Positions 1 to 9,036 of a stretch of DNA of 64,000 nucleotides are shown piece after piece. The DNA is taken from positions 38,399 through 102,398 of the forward strand of contig CAYVQZ010000007.1 of NCBI GenBank assembly GCA_964453435.1. Direction: 5' to 3'. This DNA comes from CAYVQZ01 sp964453435. GTDB taxonomy: Bacteria; Abyssobacteria; SURF-5. The translations under genes and the position numbers were made by a program. The notes beneath the pieces were generated by a model. The model worked only from the letters and a program-made list of their open reading frames with translations, was not told where the DNA came from and searched no databases. Positions within the stretch are counted from its first letter, which is position 1. Every line of letters starts with the position of its first letter.

Positions 1-114
1 GCACACCCATCGCTCAGGATTTACGGTCCGACTGTGTCGAGGTCATAAATTCGGACCTGTTCTCGGAGTCCCCGCGCCGAGTTGCGGGCAAGCGAAAATG
101 CGTGCTAAAAAAGA

Positions 115-143
115 TGGACTTCGAAAATGATTTGTGATATAAT
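115..143 (+). promoter_or_regulatory. Sigma-70-like promoter for the PEPCK gene
   Basis: TGGACT, 17 bases, TATAAT. The -10 box is perfect and the -35 box is partial. It lies about 115 bases before the PEP carboxykinase start. Bases 1-114 hold no gene that I can support. Confidence 0.45.
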
Positions 144-256
144 TTGGTACTTATCCAGCGTGTGAAATTACCGCCCTGTGTGACGGCGCAATTGCTCGCC
201 GCCGCAGAGGGCGATTTTGTAAAAGGTCACGAGAGAGATAACAGGAGGATATTTGA

Positions 257-1852
257 ATGTGCTTCGATGTGAACCTTTTCTTGAAGACTGCGCAACAGGT
301 CTATCAACAGGCGGCCTCTGAAGGCAGGCTTACAGATAACCCGGATGCCAGCGCGTTGCGGAAACTGGTTGAGAATGAGGAGGGCGTGACTGTTTCCGCC
401 TACGGAAGTTTTTGTGTGGACTCCGAGCCCAATTCGCGCGCGGCGCAATTCACCAGGAACAACATCGACGACCCGTTCGGGGAAGAAGAAGAGAATCTTT
501 TGAATCAATGCACGCAAGCGCTTTCGAACGAGGAGCTCGTCAGCCTCGACCTCATGGTTGGAAACGGGGCGTGGAGCACGACGGCGCGAGTGATTGTTCC
601 GAAGCGCTTCGCGCATTTGGCGTACGCCGGGGAAGCACAGTTTGGCCGCGTCAGCAAGCATGTCGAGAATCCGACCTACACTATCATTTTCTTCACGGAC
701 GACAAATTTGTGAGCAATCGCGAGAAACCTCTGCCCTCGAAGGATATAACGATTCGATTAGCCTATCTGCCCAACGGCCAAATGGTAAAAATCATCCGGA
801 ACAGCAATTACTTCGGCGAACTGAAGAAGGGCATCTTTGCGGCCGAGGACTGGGAGGCGAAGAGCAAGCGCGGCGGCATATTCCTGCACGCAGGCTGCCG
901 GTCCGATTATCTTCAACAGGCGCACGGCGGATATCAATGGGTTCGGTCCTTACTCATCGCGCTGTCCGCCAACGGGAAAACAACCACCACGTGCCGCGTC
1001 CTTGCGTGGAAGGACCATGAGGAATCGTGGATGATTCAGGACGACGGCGGCACGCTGCTGCCGGATGGCTCGTTTCACGGATTTGAATTGGGCGGTATCT
1101 TTGTGAAAACCGATGGGCTGAATCCCCGCCACCAGCGAGAGACCTATTATGGAGCGCTGAAACCGGCCACCTTTTTTGAGAATGTGTGGATCGATGAAGA
1201 CGGCACATTCGATTTCTACAATTCGGAGAAAACATCAAATGGAAGAGCCATCATCGTCCGGCGCGACTTCATGCATGCCAGCCAACGAATTACCGTCGAC
1301 AGCATCGACAACCTCATCTTGATAACCCGCGGACCCACCATTCCCGCAATCAGTCGACTGAACGCGGAGCAGGCCGCGGCGTTTATGGTGCTCGGCCAGG
1401 CGATGCAGTCGTCGGCGGGAGACCCGACACAGGCCGGCAAGATTATCAGCGAATTCTTTTACGATCCGTTCGCTGTCGGGGACAAGGCGGAACACGCGAA
1501 CACCTTTTATGAGATCATAAGAAACCTCAAAAACCTGCGATGTTTCCTTATCAACACCGGCGGAGTGGGCGAGGGCAGGCGATACCACGATATCACCCTG
1601 AACGACACCATGGGGATTTTGGACTCCCTGTGCAGGGGCGGACTCGAGGATTGGGAGATGAGTCCCGACATCGGCCTCGAGATACCACTGGCAATTCGGT
1701 CGGTTGACCCGATTCTGGTTCACCCGGAACGGCTGTATTCCTTCGATACCTTCAACAAACGACAGGCAGAGTTGCAGAAGGCAAGGGTTGAAGCAATAGA
1801 AGCGGTCGGCTCCGGGGTCAATCCGGCGGTCCGCAAAGTCTTTCTTCCATAA
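257..1852 (+). CDS. Phosphoenolpyruvate carboxykinase (ATP) family protein, divergent
   Basis: The 531-residue product matches the layout of ATP-type PEP carboxykinase, which interconverts oxaloacetate plus ATP with PEP, CO2 and ADP in the cytosol. Landmarks in order are FGELKKG (substrate lysine region), a P-loop written ALSANGKTTTT around Lys241, an aspartate pair in MIQDDGG, FELGG, and FFENVWIDEDGTFDF, all in the positions expected for PckA. The P-loop departs from the usual GLSGTGKTTL, so nucleotide use may differ. Length is normal for the family (about 520-540). The start follows an AGGAGG-like ribosome site 7-8 bases upstream. It appears to be a single-gene unit. Family membership is fairly sure. 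Catalysis of the classical reaction is inferred. Confidence 0.8.
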   Translation: MCFDVNLFLKTAQQVYQQAASEGRLTDNPDASALRKLVENEEGVTVSAYGSFCVDSEPNSRAAQFTRNNIDDPFGEEEENLLNQCTQALSNEELVSLDLMVGNGAWSTTARVIVPKRFAHLAYAGEAQFGRVSKHVENPTYTIIFFTDDKFVSNREKPLPSKDITIRLAYLPNGQMVKIIRNSNYFGELKKGIFAAEDWEAKSKRGGIFLHAGCRSDYLQQAHGGYQWVRSLLIALSANGKTTTTCRVLAWKDHEESWMIQDDGGTLLPDGSFHGFELGGIFVKTDGLNPRHQRETYYGALKPATFFENVWIDEDGTFDFYNSEKTSNGRAIIVRRDFMHASQRITVDSIDNLILITRGPTIPAISRLNAEQAAAFMVLGQAMQSSAGDPTQAGKIISEFFYDPFAVGDKAEHANTFYEIIRNLKNLRCFLINTGGVGEGRRYHDITLNDTMGILDSLCRGGLEDWEMSPDIGLEIPLAIRSVDPILVHPERLYSFDTFNKRQAELQKARVEAIEAVGSGVNPAVRKVFLP

Positions 1853-2209
1853 AAAACGACCTCGAAGCCGAGAGGCGTCGAAAACCGCTCGTCTTTGCCG
1901 TGAGAAAAACTGTCCGACGGGATCGGTTCACGTCGGGACAGTTTCAAAGCGGCAGCTGCTCCGGGCTTGTCTAATTCTTCATAAGTTCTGGCGGAGAAAC
2001 CCTTTCATTCGATTTCGGCTGGCTTGATATCGCTCTGAACGAGCAGAACAATGGGATTCGTCGATCGGCCGTACACGCATCCGAAACACGCCAATTTACA
2101 GTCGATCCAAAGGCCAAAGGGATATCTATATTATTTAGCATCATAGGGTTATCTTGCTTATCCGCTGCGTTAGGTTAGGCATATGCATAATAATCAAAAT
2201 TATAAGCGC
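1853..2209. other. Intergenic stretch with nothing recognised
   Basis: The gap between the PEPCK stop and the next promoter shows no supported gene, repeat family member or clear terminator. The end toward 2200 turns AT-rich. Confidence 0.5.
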
Positions 2210-2238
2210 TTGACTGATTTACTTTACAATGATATAAT
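2210..2238 (+). promoter_or_regulatory. Strong sigma-70-like promoter for the papain-domain gene
   Basis: TTGACT, 17 bases, TATAAT, about 60 bases upstream of the start at 2299. The start also has a strong AAGGAGGAG ribosome site. Confidence 0.7.
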
Positions 2239-2298
2239 TTCGCCCGCGAAGCCCAAAACACTGGGCCCGCCTGACCGGGTTTCAAAAAGGAGGAGAGC

Positions 2299-4920
2299 AT
2301 GCTCACCACGTCCGAGTCTTTTAAGCTGACTCATGGATTCTCCGGACTCACAGCGTTAGCGATCGTTGTTCTACTGTTCTTTTGCGTGGGGACCGCCGTG
2401 CAGGCCGACACTGATGACCACGACCTCGATGGAGTGCCGGATATACTCGATAACTGCCCGACGGCGCCTAATCCAAACCAGGAGGATTCCGAGTTTATCC
2501 TCAATTGTCCACCAACAAATATCGAATGTACCATCACCCCGAATCCTGACGGTATCGGCGATGCCTGCGATAACTGTCCGACAGTATACAATCCCGATCA
2601 AATCGATACCGATCAGGATGGCCTCGGCGATCTCTGCGACCCCGATGACGACAATGACGGAATAGATGACGCAAGCGATAACTGTCCTTTGGTCCCGAAT
2701 CAAAATCAGACGGACAGCGACGGGGACGGGATCGGCGACGCCTGCGACCAGTTTCAGTTCATCATGAGCGCCGTCAAGGTTCCCGAGCAAGCAGTACTCG
2801 GCGACAGGGTCACCTACACGGTCGAAACAGATCCTCAGCAGCAGGTGGCCGTCATCAAGCTCTTTGCAGACGGCGAGGAAGTAAAAGTTTGCTATCATTA
2901 CCCTTCCTGCGAATTTCAGACAGAGCCGATTGAAGAGGAACCGGTGTTCGGAGTCTTTGTCGCCGACGCAGGCGCAATGCTGGAGAGAGCGGGGTATGTA
3001 CCGGATGATGTCTTTGATGATTGCGTGGTCATGGCAAACTCGGACACAGACGAAGACGGGTGGAATAATTTCACCGACAATTGCCGCTATGTTGCAAACC
3101 CCGACCAGGAAGACCTGGACGGCGATGGTGTCGGAGACGCGTGCGACCAATGCTGCCCCGATTGCGACAACATGCTCATTGACGCGGACTATTGTTGCCT
3201 TCCCTATGCGTACGCCGAAGGCGGCTGTATGGACGAGGTACAAACCTCGAGAGGCACATACTATTGGGAACTGGCATACGAAGAGATCAGCAGCAATGGA
3301 TGCGGCTGCACCGACACTGACGGAGAAGACCCCTTCACGACGGGCCTGGTGAAGGTCGAGACGGAAATACCCCAGGACTGCAATTTCTGGGAGGGACACA
3401 TTTTCTGTGTGCCTCCTCGGTCCAGTTGCGAATCTACACGCGACGTATGCGTCGACGGCAACACAGTCAGGGAGTATCTCTGCGGTCCCAACGGCCTCAC
3501 ATATAAGGACATCAACTGTTCCGATGTGAATCCGGTTTGTGATGATGGAAGATGCGGCTGCCCAGATACCGACGGCGGCCTGAACTATTATCGTCAGGGG
3601 ACCATCCTCGGCCACACCGATGAATGCATGATCAATGCCTTTGGCGAAGAAAAGCTAAGGGAGTACCATTGTGACCGAACCCTGTACGGCGGGGAACTGA
3701 CCTACGATGTGGTCTACGTGACATGCCCCTTCGGCTGCGACTTCGATGCGGGCGCCTGCGTGTGCGAAGATTCCGATGGAGGAATCGACCGCTGGACCTA
3801 CGGACGTGTCGGTACGGATGAAGACGAGTGTATTGACGACCGCACGCTGTCGGAGGTGTATGCGGTAGTCGTTCCCGATGACACTGGGGGAACATGCGAT
3901 ATCCGCACTATGACGATCACCTGCGAAGGCCGGTGCGACCTTGGCGCCTGTCAGCCGCCCACCTGCGACGACCGGATACAGAACCAGGGCGAAGAGGATG
4001 TCGACTGCGGCGGCCCCTGCATTTCCTGCGATCTCTGCAGCCTTCCCGCCGAAGACCTGCCCGTCCGTTTCTTCTGGGGAGACTGGAAAGGGAAATCCTG
4101 GATCACCCCGATTAAACATCAAGGCAGCTGCGGGTCCTGCGCCGCCTTTGGCTCTGTGGCTGCGGTCGAAGGCGTGGCGCTGATCGAGCTTACCGACGGC
4201 TGGATACCAGCGGACTATTATGACCCAATCAATGATGATATGGACGGCGACGACATCGGAGACGCATGGAATCTGCCTAATCTGTCGGAGCAGGCGCTTA
4301 TTTCCGGCTGCACCAGTTCGTGGGTCGACTGTACCGGCGGCGGACACAGGGACGTGCTGAGCGGCATCCGGGACGACGGGGTGGTCGACCAACTTTGCCT
4401 GCGATACAATTCCGGCGAGTGTCTGGATTCTGATAAGGATTGCACCGACGCCTGCGGAGGGAGCGCCAGCGAATGCGCCAATCCGAGCACGTGCCCGGAC
4501 ACATGCGCCGACACCGGGCTTGCCGAAATGGACTCCCGCGAGTGGAGTATCGAGAACCACTCCTACTACGACGAGCGGAACGATGTCGCCGGGGTCAAGA
4601 AAGCGCTCGTGTGTAACGGTCCCCTCGTCAACTGCTCCTCTGACTGGGGACATTGCTTTGCCATCGTCGGCTGGGAGGATGATTCTGAGGATTGTCGTGA
4701 ATATGGCGAGGACGGCGAGGGCGGTTGCTGGATCATCAAGAACAGCCACGGACGGCAAAACGACTGGCACCAAAACGGCAGTCGTTATGACGATCGCTAC
4801 TGGACCAGAGACGGGTTCGTCTACATACCCTATGACGGCCATGACTACAGCCGGAGCATAAGGCTCGGCTTGCACTACCTCTGGGGTGTCGATGCGCCCG
4901 CGGGTTGGACGTGGCCGTAA
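2299..4920 (+). CDS. Secreted multidomain protein: thrombospondin type 3 repeats plus papain-type (C1A) cysteine protease
   Basis: An 873-residue exported protein. Residues 1-36 are a signal peptide ending AVQA. Residues about 38-152 hold calcium-binding thrombospondin type 3 repeats (DxDxDGxxDxxDNCP), then a beta-rich stretch and one more repeat near 250-285. A long Cys-rich region runs to about residue 590. The C-terminal 280 residues form a papain-family domain with all catalytic positions visible: oxyanion Gln608, nucleophile Cys614 in GSCGSCAAF, His785 in WGHCFAIVGW and Asn815 in IIKNSHG. The last motif has His where papains have Trp. A calcium-rigidified stalk carrying an extracellular protease is the likely arrangement. 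Target and export route beyond Sec are unknown. The next secreted gene follows within 60 bases and may be co-transcribed. Confidence 0.85.
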   Translation: MLTTSESFKLTHGFSGLTALAIVVLLFFCVGTAVQADTDDHDLDGVPDILDNCPTAPNPNQEDSEFILNCPPTNIECTITPNPDGIGDACDNCPTVYNPDQIDTDQDGLGDLCDPDDDNDGIDDASDNCPLVPNQNQTDSDGDGIGDACDQFQFIMSAVKVPEQAVLGDRVTYTVETDPQQQVAVIKLFADGEEVKVCYHYPSCEFQTEPIEEEPVFGVFVADAGAMLERAGYVPDDVFDDCVVMANSDTDEDGWNNFTDNCRYVANPDQEDLDGDGVGDACDQCCPDCDNMLIDADYCCLPYAYAEGGCMDEVQTSRGTYYWELAYEEISSNGCGCTDTDGEDPFTTGLVKVETEIPQDCNFWEGHIFCVPPRSSCESTRDVCVDGNTVREYLCGPNGLTYKDINCSDVNPVCDDGRCGCPDTDGGLNYYRQGTILGHTDECMINAFGEEKLREYHCDRTLYGGELTYDVVYVTCPFGCDFDAGACVCEDSDGGIDRWTYGRVGTDEDECIDDRTLSEVYAVVVPDDTGGTCDIRTMTITCEGRCDLGACQPPTCDDRIQNQGEEDVDCGGPCISCDLCSLPAEDLPVRFFWGDWKGKSWITPIKHQGSCGSCAAFGSVAAVEGVALIELTDGWIPADYYDPINDDMDGDDIGDAWNLPNLSEQALISGCTSSWVDCTGGGHRDVLSGIRDDGVVDQLCLRYNSGECLDSDKDCTDACGGSASECANPSTCPDTCADTGLAEMDSREWSIENHSYYDERNDVAGVKKALVCNGPLVNCSSDWGHCFAIVGWEDDSEDCREYGEDGEGGCWIIKNSHGRQNDWHQNGSRYDDRYWTRDGFVYIPYDGHDYSRSIRLGLHYLWGVDAPAGWTWP

Positions 4921-4976
4921 ACCAACGGTGGGACGAACCGATGGAAAGTCCGATTATCAGTGGAGGGACAACGATA

Positions 4977-5930
4977 ATGCGCGATCATATCCATAAAGTC
5001 AAAGCAGCGCTTTTCCTCGTCGTTCTTGTCTCAATGTGCTTCGTCACAGTGCCCGCGGCGGCCATGCTGCCTGCCGATGTCGTGTACTGCAGGGCGTTGG
5101 GTTACGAGTACATTACGGTCAACACGCCGAGAGGGCCTGTTGGCGTGTGCGTGCTCCCCAATGGGGAGTGGGCCAACTCATGGAAATTTTACACCGGGGA
5201 GGTGGCCCTCGAATGGAGCTACTGCGCGCAGCAGGGCTTCGAGGCCAGGCGCGGAGAGAGCGGGGACGTCTGTGAGGGCTGCACGATCTGCACATTGCCA
5301 ACAGGTGAAGAGTACTGGGTCGTGACACTGATGGGATTGAGCTTTAACGAATCCGTTTGCGGGGACGGCCACTGCGGCACCGTGGAGACTTTCGAAAACT
5401 GCCCGAGCGACTGTCCATCGGGCGGAGTGGACGCTCTTTGCGACGGGGTGGCGGATGGGCGCTGCGATCCCGACTGCGTGGGCATGGGAGGAACCGATCC
5501 CGACTGCCCCGGCTTTTTCGTGGACATCAAAGCCGGTTCCTGCCCCAATCCGCTGAACGTGAAGAGCAAAGGCGTGTTGCCGGTCGCCATTCTCGGCACG
5601 GTAAATCTCGACGTAACCGACATCGATCCTGCCACTATTCGCCTTACGCGAGACGGCTTCACTGCAAGCATTGCAGGCCTGAAATGGGATATGGAAGACG
5701 TTGCGACTCCTAATCCCGCAGGGAACTGCCAGTGCTGGACCGTGCCCGGCGACAGGCGATTGGACCTCGTCGTCCACTTCGACGTCCAGGAGGTAGCTGA
5801 CGCGCTGGGGCTTTCTTCCGAGGACGGAAACACCGTTCCGCTCATCATCAAAGCGAATCTCAAGAACGGTACGGAGGTTTCGGGAACCGACTGCGTGAGG
5901 GTAATGGCTAATAGACGGCAGAGCCGGTAA
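4977..5930 (+). CDS. Secreted protein with tandem DUF333-like domains
   Basis: I chose the ATG at 4977, preceded by GGAGGGAC, because it gives a proper signal peptide (hydrophobic core about residues 10-28, ending PAAA). An upstream in-frame ATG at 4905 would overlap the previous gene and bury the signal. The mature part starts with two DUF333-like units (YCRALGYEY...GVCVLPNGEWANSW and WSYCAQQGFEAR...CTLPTGEEYWV). A Cys-rich spacer follows (CGDGHCGTVETFENCPSDC), then a beta-sandwich-like domain beginning VDIKAGSCPNPLNVKSKGVLP, a type common in secreted bacterial and archaeal proteins. No catalytic residues are recognised. It probably works with the neighbouring secreted protease, which is an inference from adjacency and shared Cys-rich style. 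Confidence 0.75.
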   Translation: MRDHIHKVKAALFLVVLVSMCFVTVPAAAMLPADVVYCRALGYEYITVNTPRGPVGVCVLPNGEWANSWKFYTGEVALEWSYCAQQGFEARRGESGDVCEGCTICTLPTGEEYWVVTLMGLSFNESVCGDGHCGTVETFENCPSDCPSGGVDALCDGVADGRCDPDCVGMGGTDPDCPGFFVDIKAGSCPNPLNVKSKGVLPVAILGTVNLDVTDIDPATIRLTRDGFTASIAGLKWDMEDVATPNPAGNCQCWTVPGDRRLDLVVHFDVQEVADALGLSSEDGNTVPLIIKANLKNGTEVSGTDCVRVMANRRQSR

Positions 5931-6229
5931 GACGAAAGTCATTAGAAAAGGTCGGTACCTCCGGAGACCGTTCGCGGAGGCCCTGATACAAGTACGAAGA
6001 GTTCCGTTGCGGGAACGTGCTCTCGATTGATTTCCAACTCTTCCATCTTTTCCATATTCCTCGAGCCTATCGGCCTGCGATACTCTCGAACTTTCCTAAT
6101 CCCGCCCGAAGTGACAAGATTCTAACGAGCATCCCCGGTAAGAGCTGGCGGAGCGAGCATCTTCCAAATTGATAACAGCGAAGAATCTCGCAGCCATTTC
6201 GTCAACCAGCCACTCAGGAGGAGATTTCA

Positions 6230-6844
6230 ATGAAAGCGCTCGTTGTTTACTATTCCATGTATGGTCACGTTCACAAGCTCGCTGAGGCGATTGCTGAAGG
6301 CGTCAGAGAAGTCGAGGGGGCGCAAGCGGAACTGCGCCGGGTTCCGGAAACATTACCCAAAGACGTCCTCGAGAAAATGGGCGCGCTGGATGCCCAGAAG
6401 GCGTTCTCTCACATCCCGGTATGCGCCGTGGACGAACTGCCGTCGGCCGACACCATCATTTTCGGGACCCCCACCCGATTCGGCAACATGTGCGGACAGA
6501 TGCGGCAGTTTCTCGACGCAACCGGCCAGCTCTGGCTGAAGGGCTCCCTTGTCGGGAAAGTCGGAAGCGTCTTCACGAGCACCGCGACCCAACACGGCGG
6601 GCAGGAATCCACCATTCTCAGCTTCCATATCACGCTCCTCCATCAGGGCATGGTGATTGTCGGCCTGCCCTACGCTTTTCAGGGCCAAATGAGGGTTGAC
6701 GAAATCACCGGCGGGTCTCCGTACGGTATCTCCACCATCGCCGGCGGAAAAGGGGAGCGAACACCGACGGACAACGAACTCGAGGGAGCGCGGTTCCAAG
6801 GCAGGCACGTGGCCGCCATAGCTTCAAAGCTTGCGAGAGCGTGA
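6230..6844 (+). CDS. wrbA: NAD(P)H:quinone oxidoreductase, WrbA family
   Basis: The 204-residue protein is a flavodoxin-fold WrbA. It opens with VVYYSMYGHVHKLAEAIAEG (FMN phosphate loop), has the P-T-R-F-G-N-M-C loop and ends with the S-P-Y-G-I-S-T region and a late ARFQGRHVA helix typical of the family. WrbA enzymes use FMN to reduce quinones by two electrons at the expense of NAD(P)H, in the cytosol. Length is usual (about 200). The start has an AGGAGGAG site 7 bases upstream. It stands alone between two gaps of about 300 bases. Confidence 0.92.
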   Translation: MKALVVYYSMYGHVHKLAEAIAEGVREVEGAQAELRRVPETLPKDVLEKMGALDAQKAFSHIPVCAVDELPSADTIIFGTPTRFGNMCGQMRQFLDATGQLWLKGSLVGKVGSVFTSTATQHGGQESTILSFHITLLHQGMVIVGLPYAFQGQMRVDEITGGSPYGISTIAGGKGERTPTDNELEGARFQGRHVAAIASKLARA

Positions 6845-6981
6845 CATTGCGGGCCTGAGCGCTACCGGCCGATGACCGCCTGCTCGTCGGGCACGAACCG
6901 TTCGGGTTCGAGCGAGCATAGCCGGGAGCCGCTTTCTTCCCTCACGAACGGAATCCTCCCGTGCTCGCCCCCTGTCAAGGG

Positions 6982-7011
6982 TCGCTTATCGGCCTTTCGC
7001 TTATCGGCCTT
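6982..7011 (+). repeat. Perfect 15-base tandem repeat abutting a promoter
   Basis: TCGCTTATCGGCCTT occurs twice head to tail with no gap (6982-6996 and 6997-7011). The second copy runs into the -35 box of the acyl-CoA dehydrogenase promoter, a good position for a regulator binding site. The regulator is not known. Confidence 0.75.
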
Positions 7012-7039
7012 GACATTTCGAATTTCTTCAAAATATAAT
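7010..7039 (+). promoter_or_regulatory. Consensus sigma-70-like promoter for the acyl-CoA dehydrogenase gene
   Basis: TTGACA, 18 bases, TATAAT, about 105 bases before the start. The -35 box overlaps the tandem repeat, which suggests regulated initiation. Confidence 0.75.
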
Positions 7040-7143
7040 TTCGCTGGATTCTCTCCCCATCAATTATTAGTCGAAGCGTAATCCTTTGAGCCCCTCGAAC
7101 GTGTTACCCGCATCCGCCGACTTCTTTTCGGCGAAAGGAGCCA

Positions 7144-8385
7144 ATGATGTCTCGCTACACGGAAACCTGCAACGCCATTACCGATGAGCAGATGGCCCTG
7201 AAGGACAGCATCCATAAATTCTGTAAGGAGGTAATCCGGCCGGCCAGCCTGGAATTGGATAAGATCGCTGACCCCGAGGACGTGATACAGAAAGACTCGA
7301 TTCTGTGGGATACATTGAAAAAGGCCTATGAGCTGGGCTATCACGCCGCGAGCATCGGTGAAGAATACGGCGGCATGGGCTTGAAGGGGCTCGAGACCCA
7401 CATTTTCCTTGAAGAACTGGGATGGGCGAGCGCTGATTTCGCCATTGCGATCGGGGTGACATCGTTTCCGTTTTCCACTGCAGCCAACACCATGGACGAC
7501 GAAATCATAACCGACCTGGTGAAGCCTTTCGTTGAAGATACGCAGGCGAAACACATCGGCTGCTGGGCGATTACGGAGCCCGAACACGGGTCGGACACCC
7601 TCGTCGTGGGCACGCAAGAGTTTGCCGACACGAACATATCCTGCCAGACAACCGCGAAACTCGATGGCGACGAATGGGTTATCAACGGTCAGAAATCGTC
7701 ATGGGTTTCCAACGGCATCATAGCCACCCACGCGCTCACCTACCTCACAATCGATTCTTCCCGCGGCATGAATGGCGGCGGTGTCGCCATCATTCCTCTT
7801 GACCTGGAGGGCGTCTCGAAGGGACGGTCGCTCGACAAGCTTGGCCAACGAGCGCTGAACCAGGGAGAGATCATCTTCGATGGCGTTCGCATCCCCCAGA
7901 AATACATGCTCGTGCAGGAAGATATGTATCCGATGGCGATGCACATGACACTTGCCGGCGCCAACGCCGCGATGGGCGCCATTTTCACCGGCGTCGCCAG
8001 AGCGGCCTTCGAGGAAGCGCTCGATTACTGCAAAGTCCGCATCCAGGGCGGCAAACCCCTGTGCGAACACCAGTGGATACAGCAAAAGCTCTTCGAGATG
8101 TTCATGAAAGTGGAATCCGCACGGGCGCTCTCGCGCAGTGCGATGATATACAACAGCGAGACCCTTCCGCCGGCGGTCGAACTCTCGATTGCGTCGAAGG
8201 TGCACTGCACGAAGACCGCGTTCGAGGTCGCAAACGACGCCGTTCAGCTTTTCGGCGGATACGGCTTGAGCAAAGAGTACGCGATAGAGAAAATCTTTCG
8301 GGATGCCCGCGCCTCGCTCGTCGAGGACGGCTGCAACGAAGTGCTCGCGCTCGCCGGCGCCGGCGCCATATTGCAGAAGTACTGA
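7144..8385 (+). CDS. Acyl-CoA dehydrogenase family protein
   Basis: The 413-residue flavoprotein has the full acyl-CoA dehydrogenase fold. An N-terminal helical domain carries GEEYGGMGL, the middle beta domain carries CWAITEPEHGSDT and the C-terminal helical domain carries QLFGGYGLSKEYAIEKIFRD. It should oxidise an acyl-CoA at the alpha-beta bond, passing electrons to ETF. In the stretch after RDA where medium-chain enzymes have YEG with the base Glu, this protein has E-D-G, so Asp395 falls at the catalytic base position. Such a change is known in alicyclic acyl-CoA dehydrogenases, so the substrate may not be a plain fatty acyl-CoA. The gene is monocistronic, with its own promoter and a terminator. 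A second ATG lies one codon later. Confidence 0.9.
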   Translation: MMSRYTETCNAITDEQMALKDSIHKFCKEVIRPASLELDKIADPEDVIQKDSILWDTLKKAYELGYHAASIGEEYGGMGLKGLETHIFLEELGWASADFAIAIGVTSFPFSTAANTMDDEIITDLVKPFVEDTQAKHIGCWAITEPEHGSDTLVVGTQEFADTNISCQTTAKLDGDEWVINGQKSSWVSNGIIATHALTYLTIDSSRGMNGGGVAIIPLDLEGVSKGRSLDKLGQRALNQGEIIFDGVRIPQKYMLVQEDMYPMAMHMTLAGANAAMGAIFTGVARAAFEEALDYCKVRIQGGKPLCEHQWIQQKLFEMFMKVESARALSRSAMIYNSETLPPAVELSIASKVHCTKTAFEVANDAVQLFGGYGLSKEYAIEKIFRDARASLVEDGCNEVLALAGAGAILQKY

Positions 8386-8444
8386 GCGCTCAAAGCAACC
8401 CCGCTCCGCTTAGCGAAAATCGCTTTGCAGGCCGGGTAGCATTC

Positions 8445-8485
8445 AAGCCAGCTTGCGCAAATATTATCGCAAGCTGGCTTTTCCG
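8445..8485 (+). terminator. Rho-independent terminator after the acyl-CoA dehydrogenase gene
   Basis: A perfect 13-base-pair stem (AAGCCAGCTTGCG at 8445-8457 with its complement at 8468-8480), a 10-base loop and then TTTTCC. It begins 59 bases after the stop codon. Confidence 0.85.
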
Positions 8486-8580
8486 TTGTTGTCTCCTGTG
8501 GCCGATGATTCGAGCCGATGGCATTTGTTAACGCCGTTTTTTGAGTCCTTTTTTTTGTTACTCAAATCGCGGACAGATTC

Positions 8581-8833
8581 ACTGTGCCGGATTTACGGAC
8601 ACAAAGCGGCGCAGAATCGGGACTGCGAGCGTGCCCGATAATTTGTGCGGATAAATCCGCACCCGGAGTGAGAGCCGAAGTTTTTCTCTGTGGGGCCAAT
8701 TCGTTCGCATATTCTGAATTGTCATGTGTCGCATCGTAACTGGTTGCACTGAAAATATCCGCCAATCCAATTATCGGACAGTCTCACAACTCTCTCGGCT
8801 TGCGTTTCGCCAGATAATGTGATTGTCGGACAG
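8581..8833. repeat. Degenerate copies of two dispersed repeat families
   Basis: 8581-8625 is a decayed copy of the GGGACTGTCCC/GATTTACGG family (it reads CCGGATTTACGGACAC then GCAGAATCGGGACTG). 8770-8833 is a member of a second family bounded by two ATTATCGGACAG-like words, with TCTCACA and CAGATAATGTGATT between. The rest of the 8486-8880 gap shows no gene. Confidence 0.6.
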
Positions 8834-8881
8834 ATTCGCTGTTCCCCAAGCCATTGGCGCTCAAAGACGGTTTCCCTTTCC

Positions 8882-8910
8882 TTGACATCGCCATTTTCGG
8901 TTGTTAATCT
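8882..8910 (+). promoter_or_regulatory. Probable promoter for the ABC importer operon
   Basis: TTGACA, 17 bases, TAATCT, about 125 bases before the binding-protein start. The -35 is perfect and the -10 is weak, as often seen where an activator helps. Confidence 0.4.
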
Positions 8911-9036
8911 ATGCCTGATGCCCGACTCTGAAAGAGAAGACGGCCTGAAACAACGCGTCATTCCATAATCTGTCGCTTTCATTGCGGCAATGAGAAACAA
9001 ACGTAGTCGAGTGCTTGGAACACCAGGAACAGGCTG

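Noticed and set aside
2371..3615. 414-codon minus-strand frame opposite the papain-domain gene
   Set aside because: It is the complement of regular Asp/Gly/Cys codons in the repeats. It has no recognisable domain, while the plus frame has a promoter, a signal peptide and catalytic motifs.
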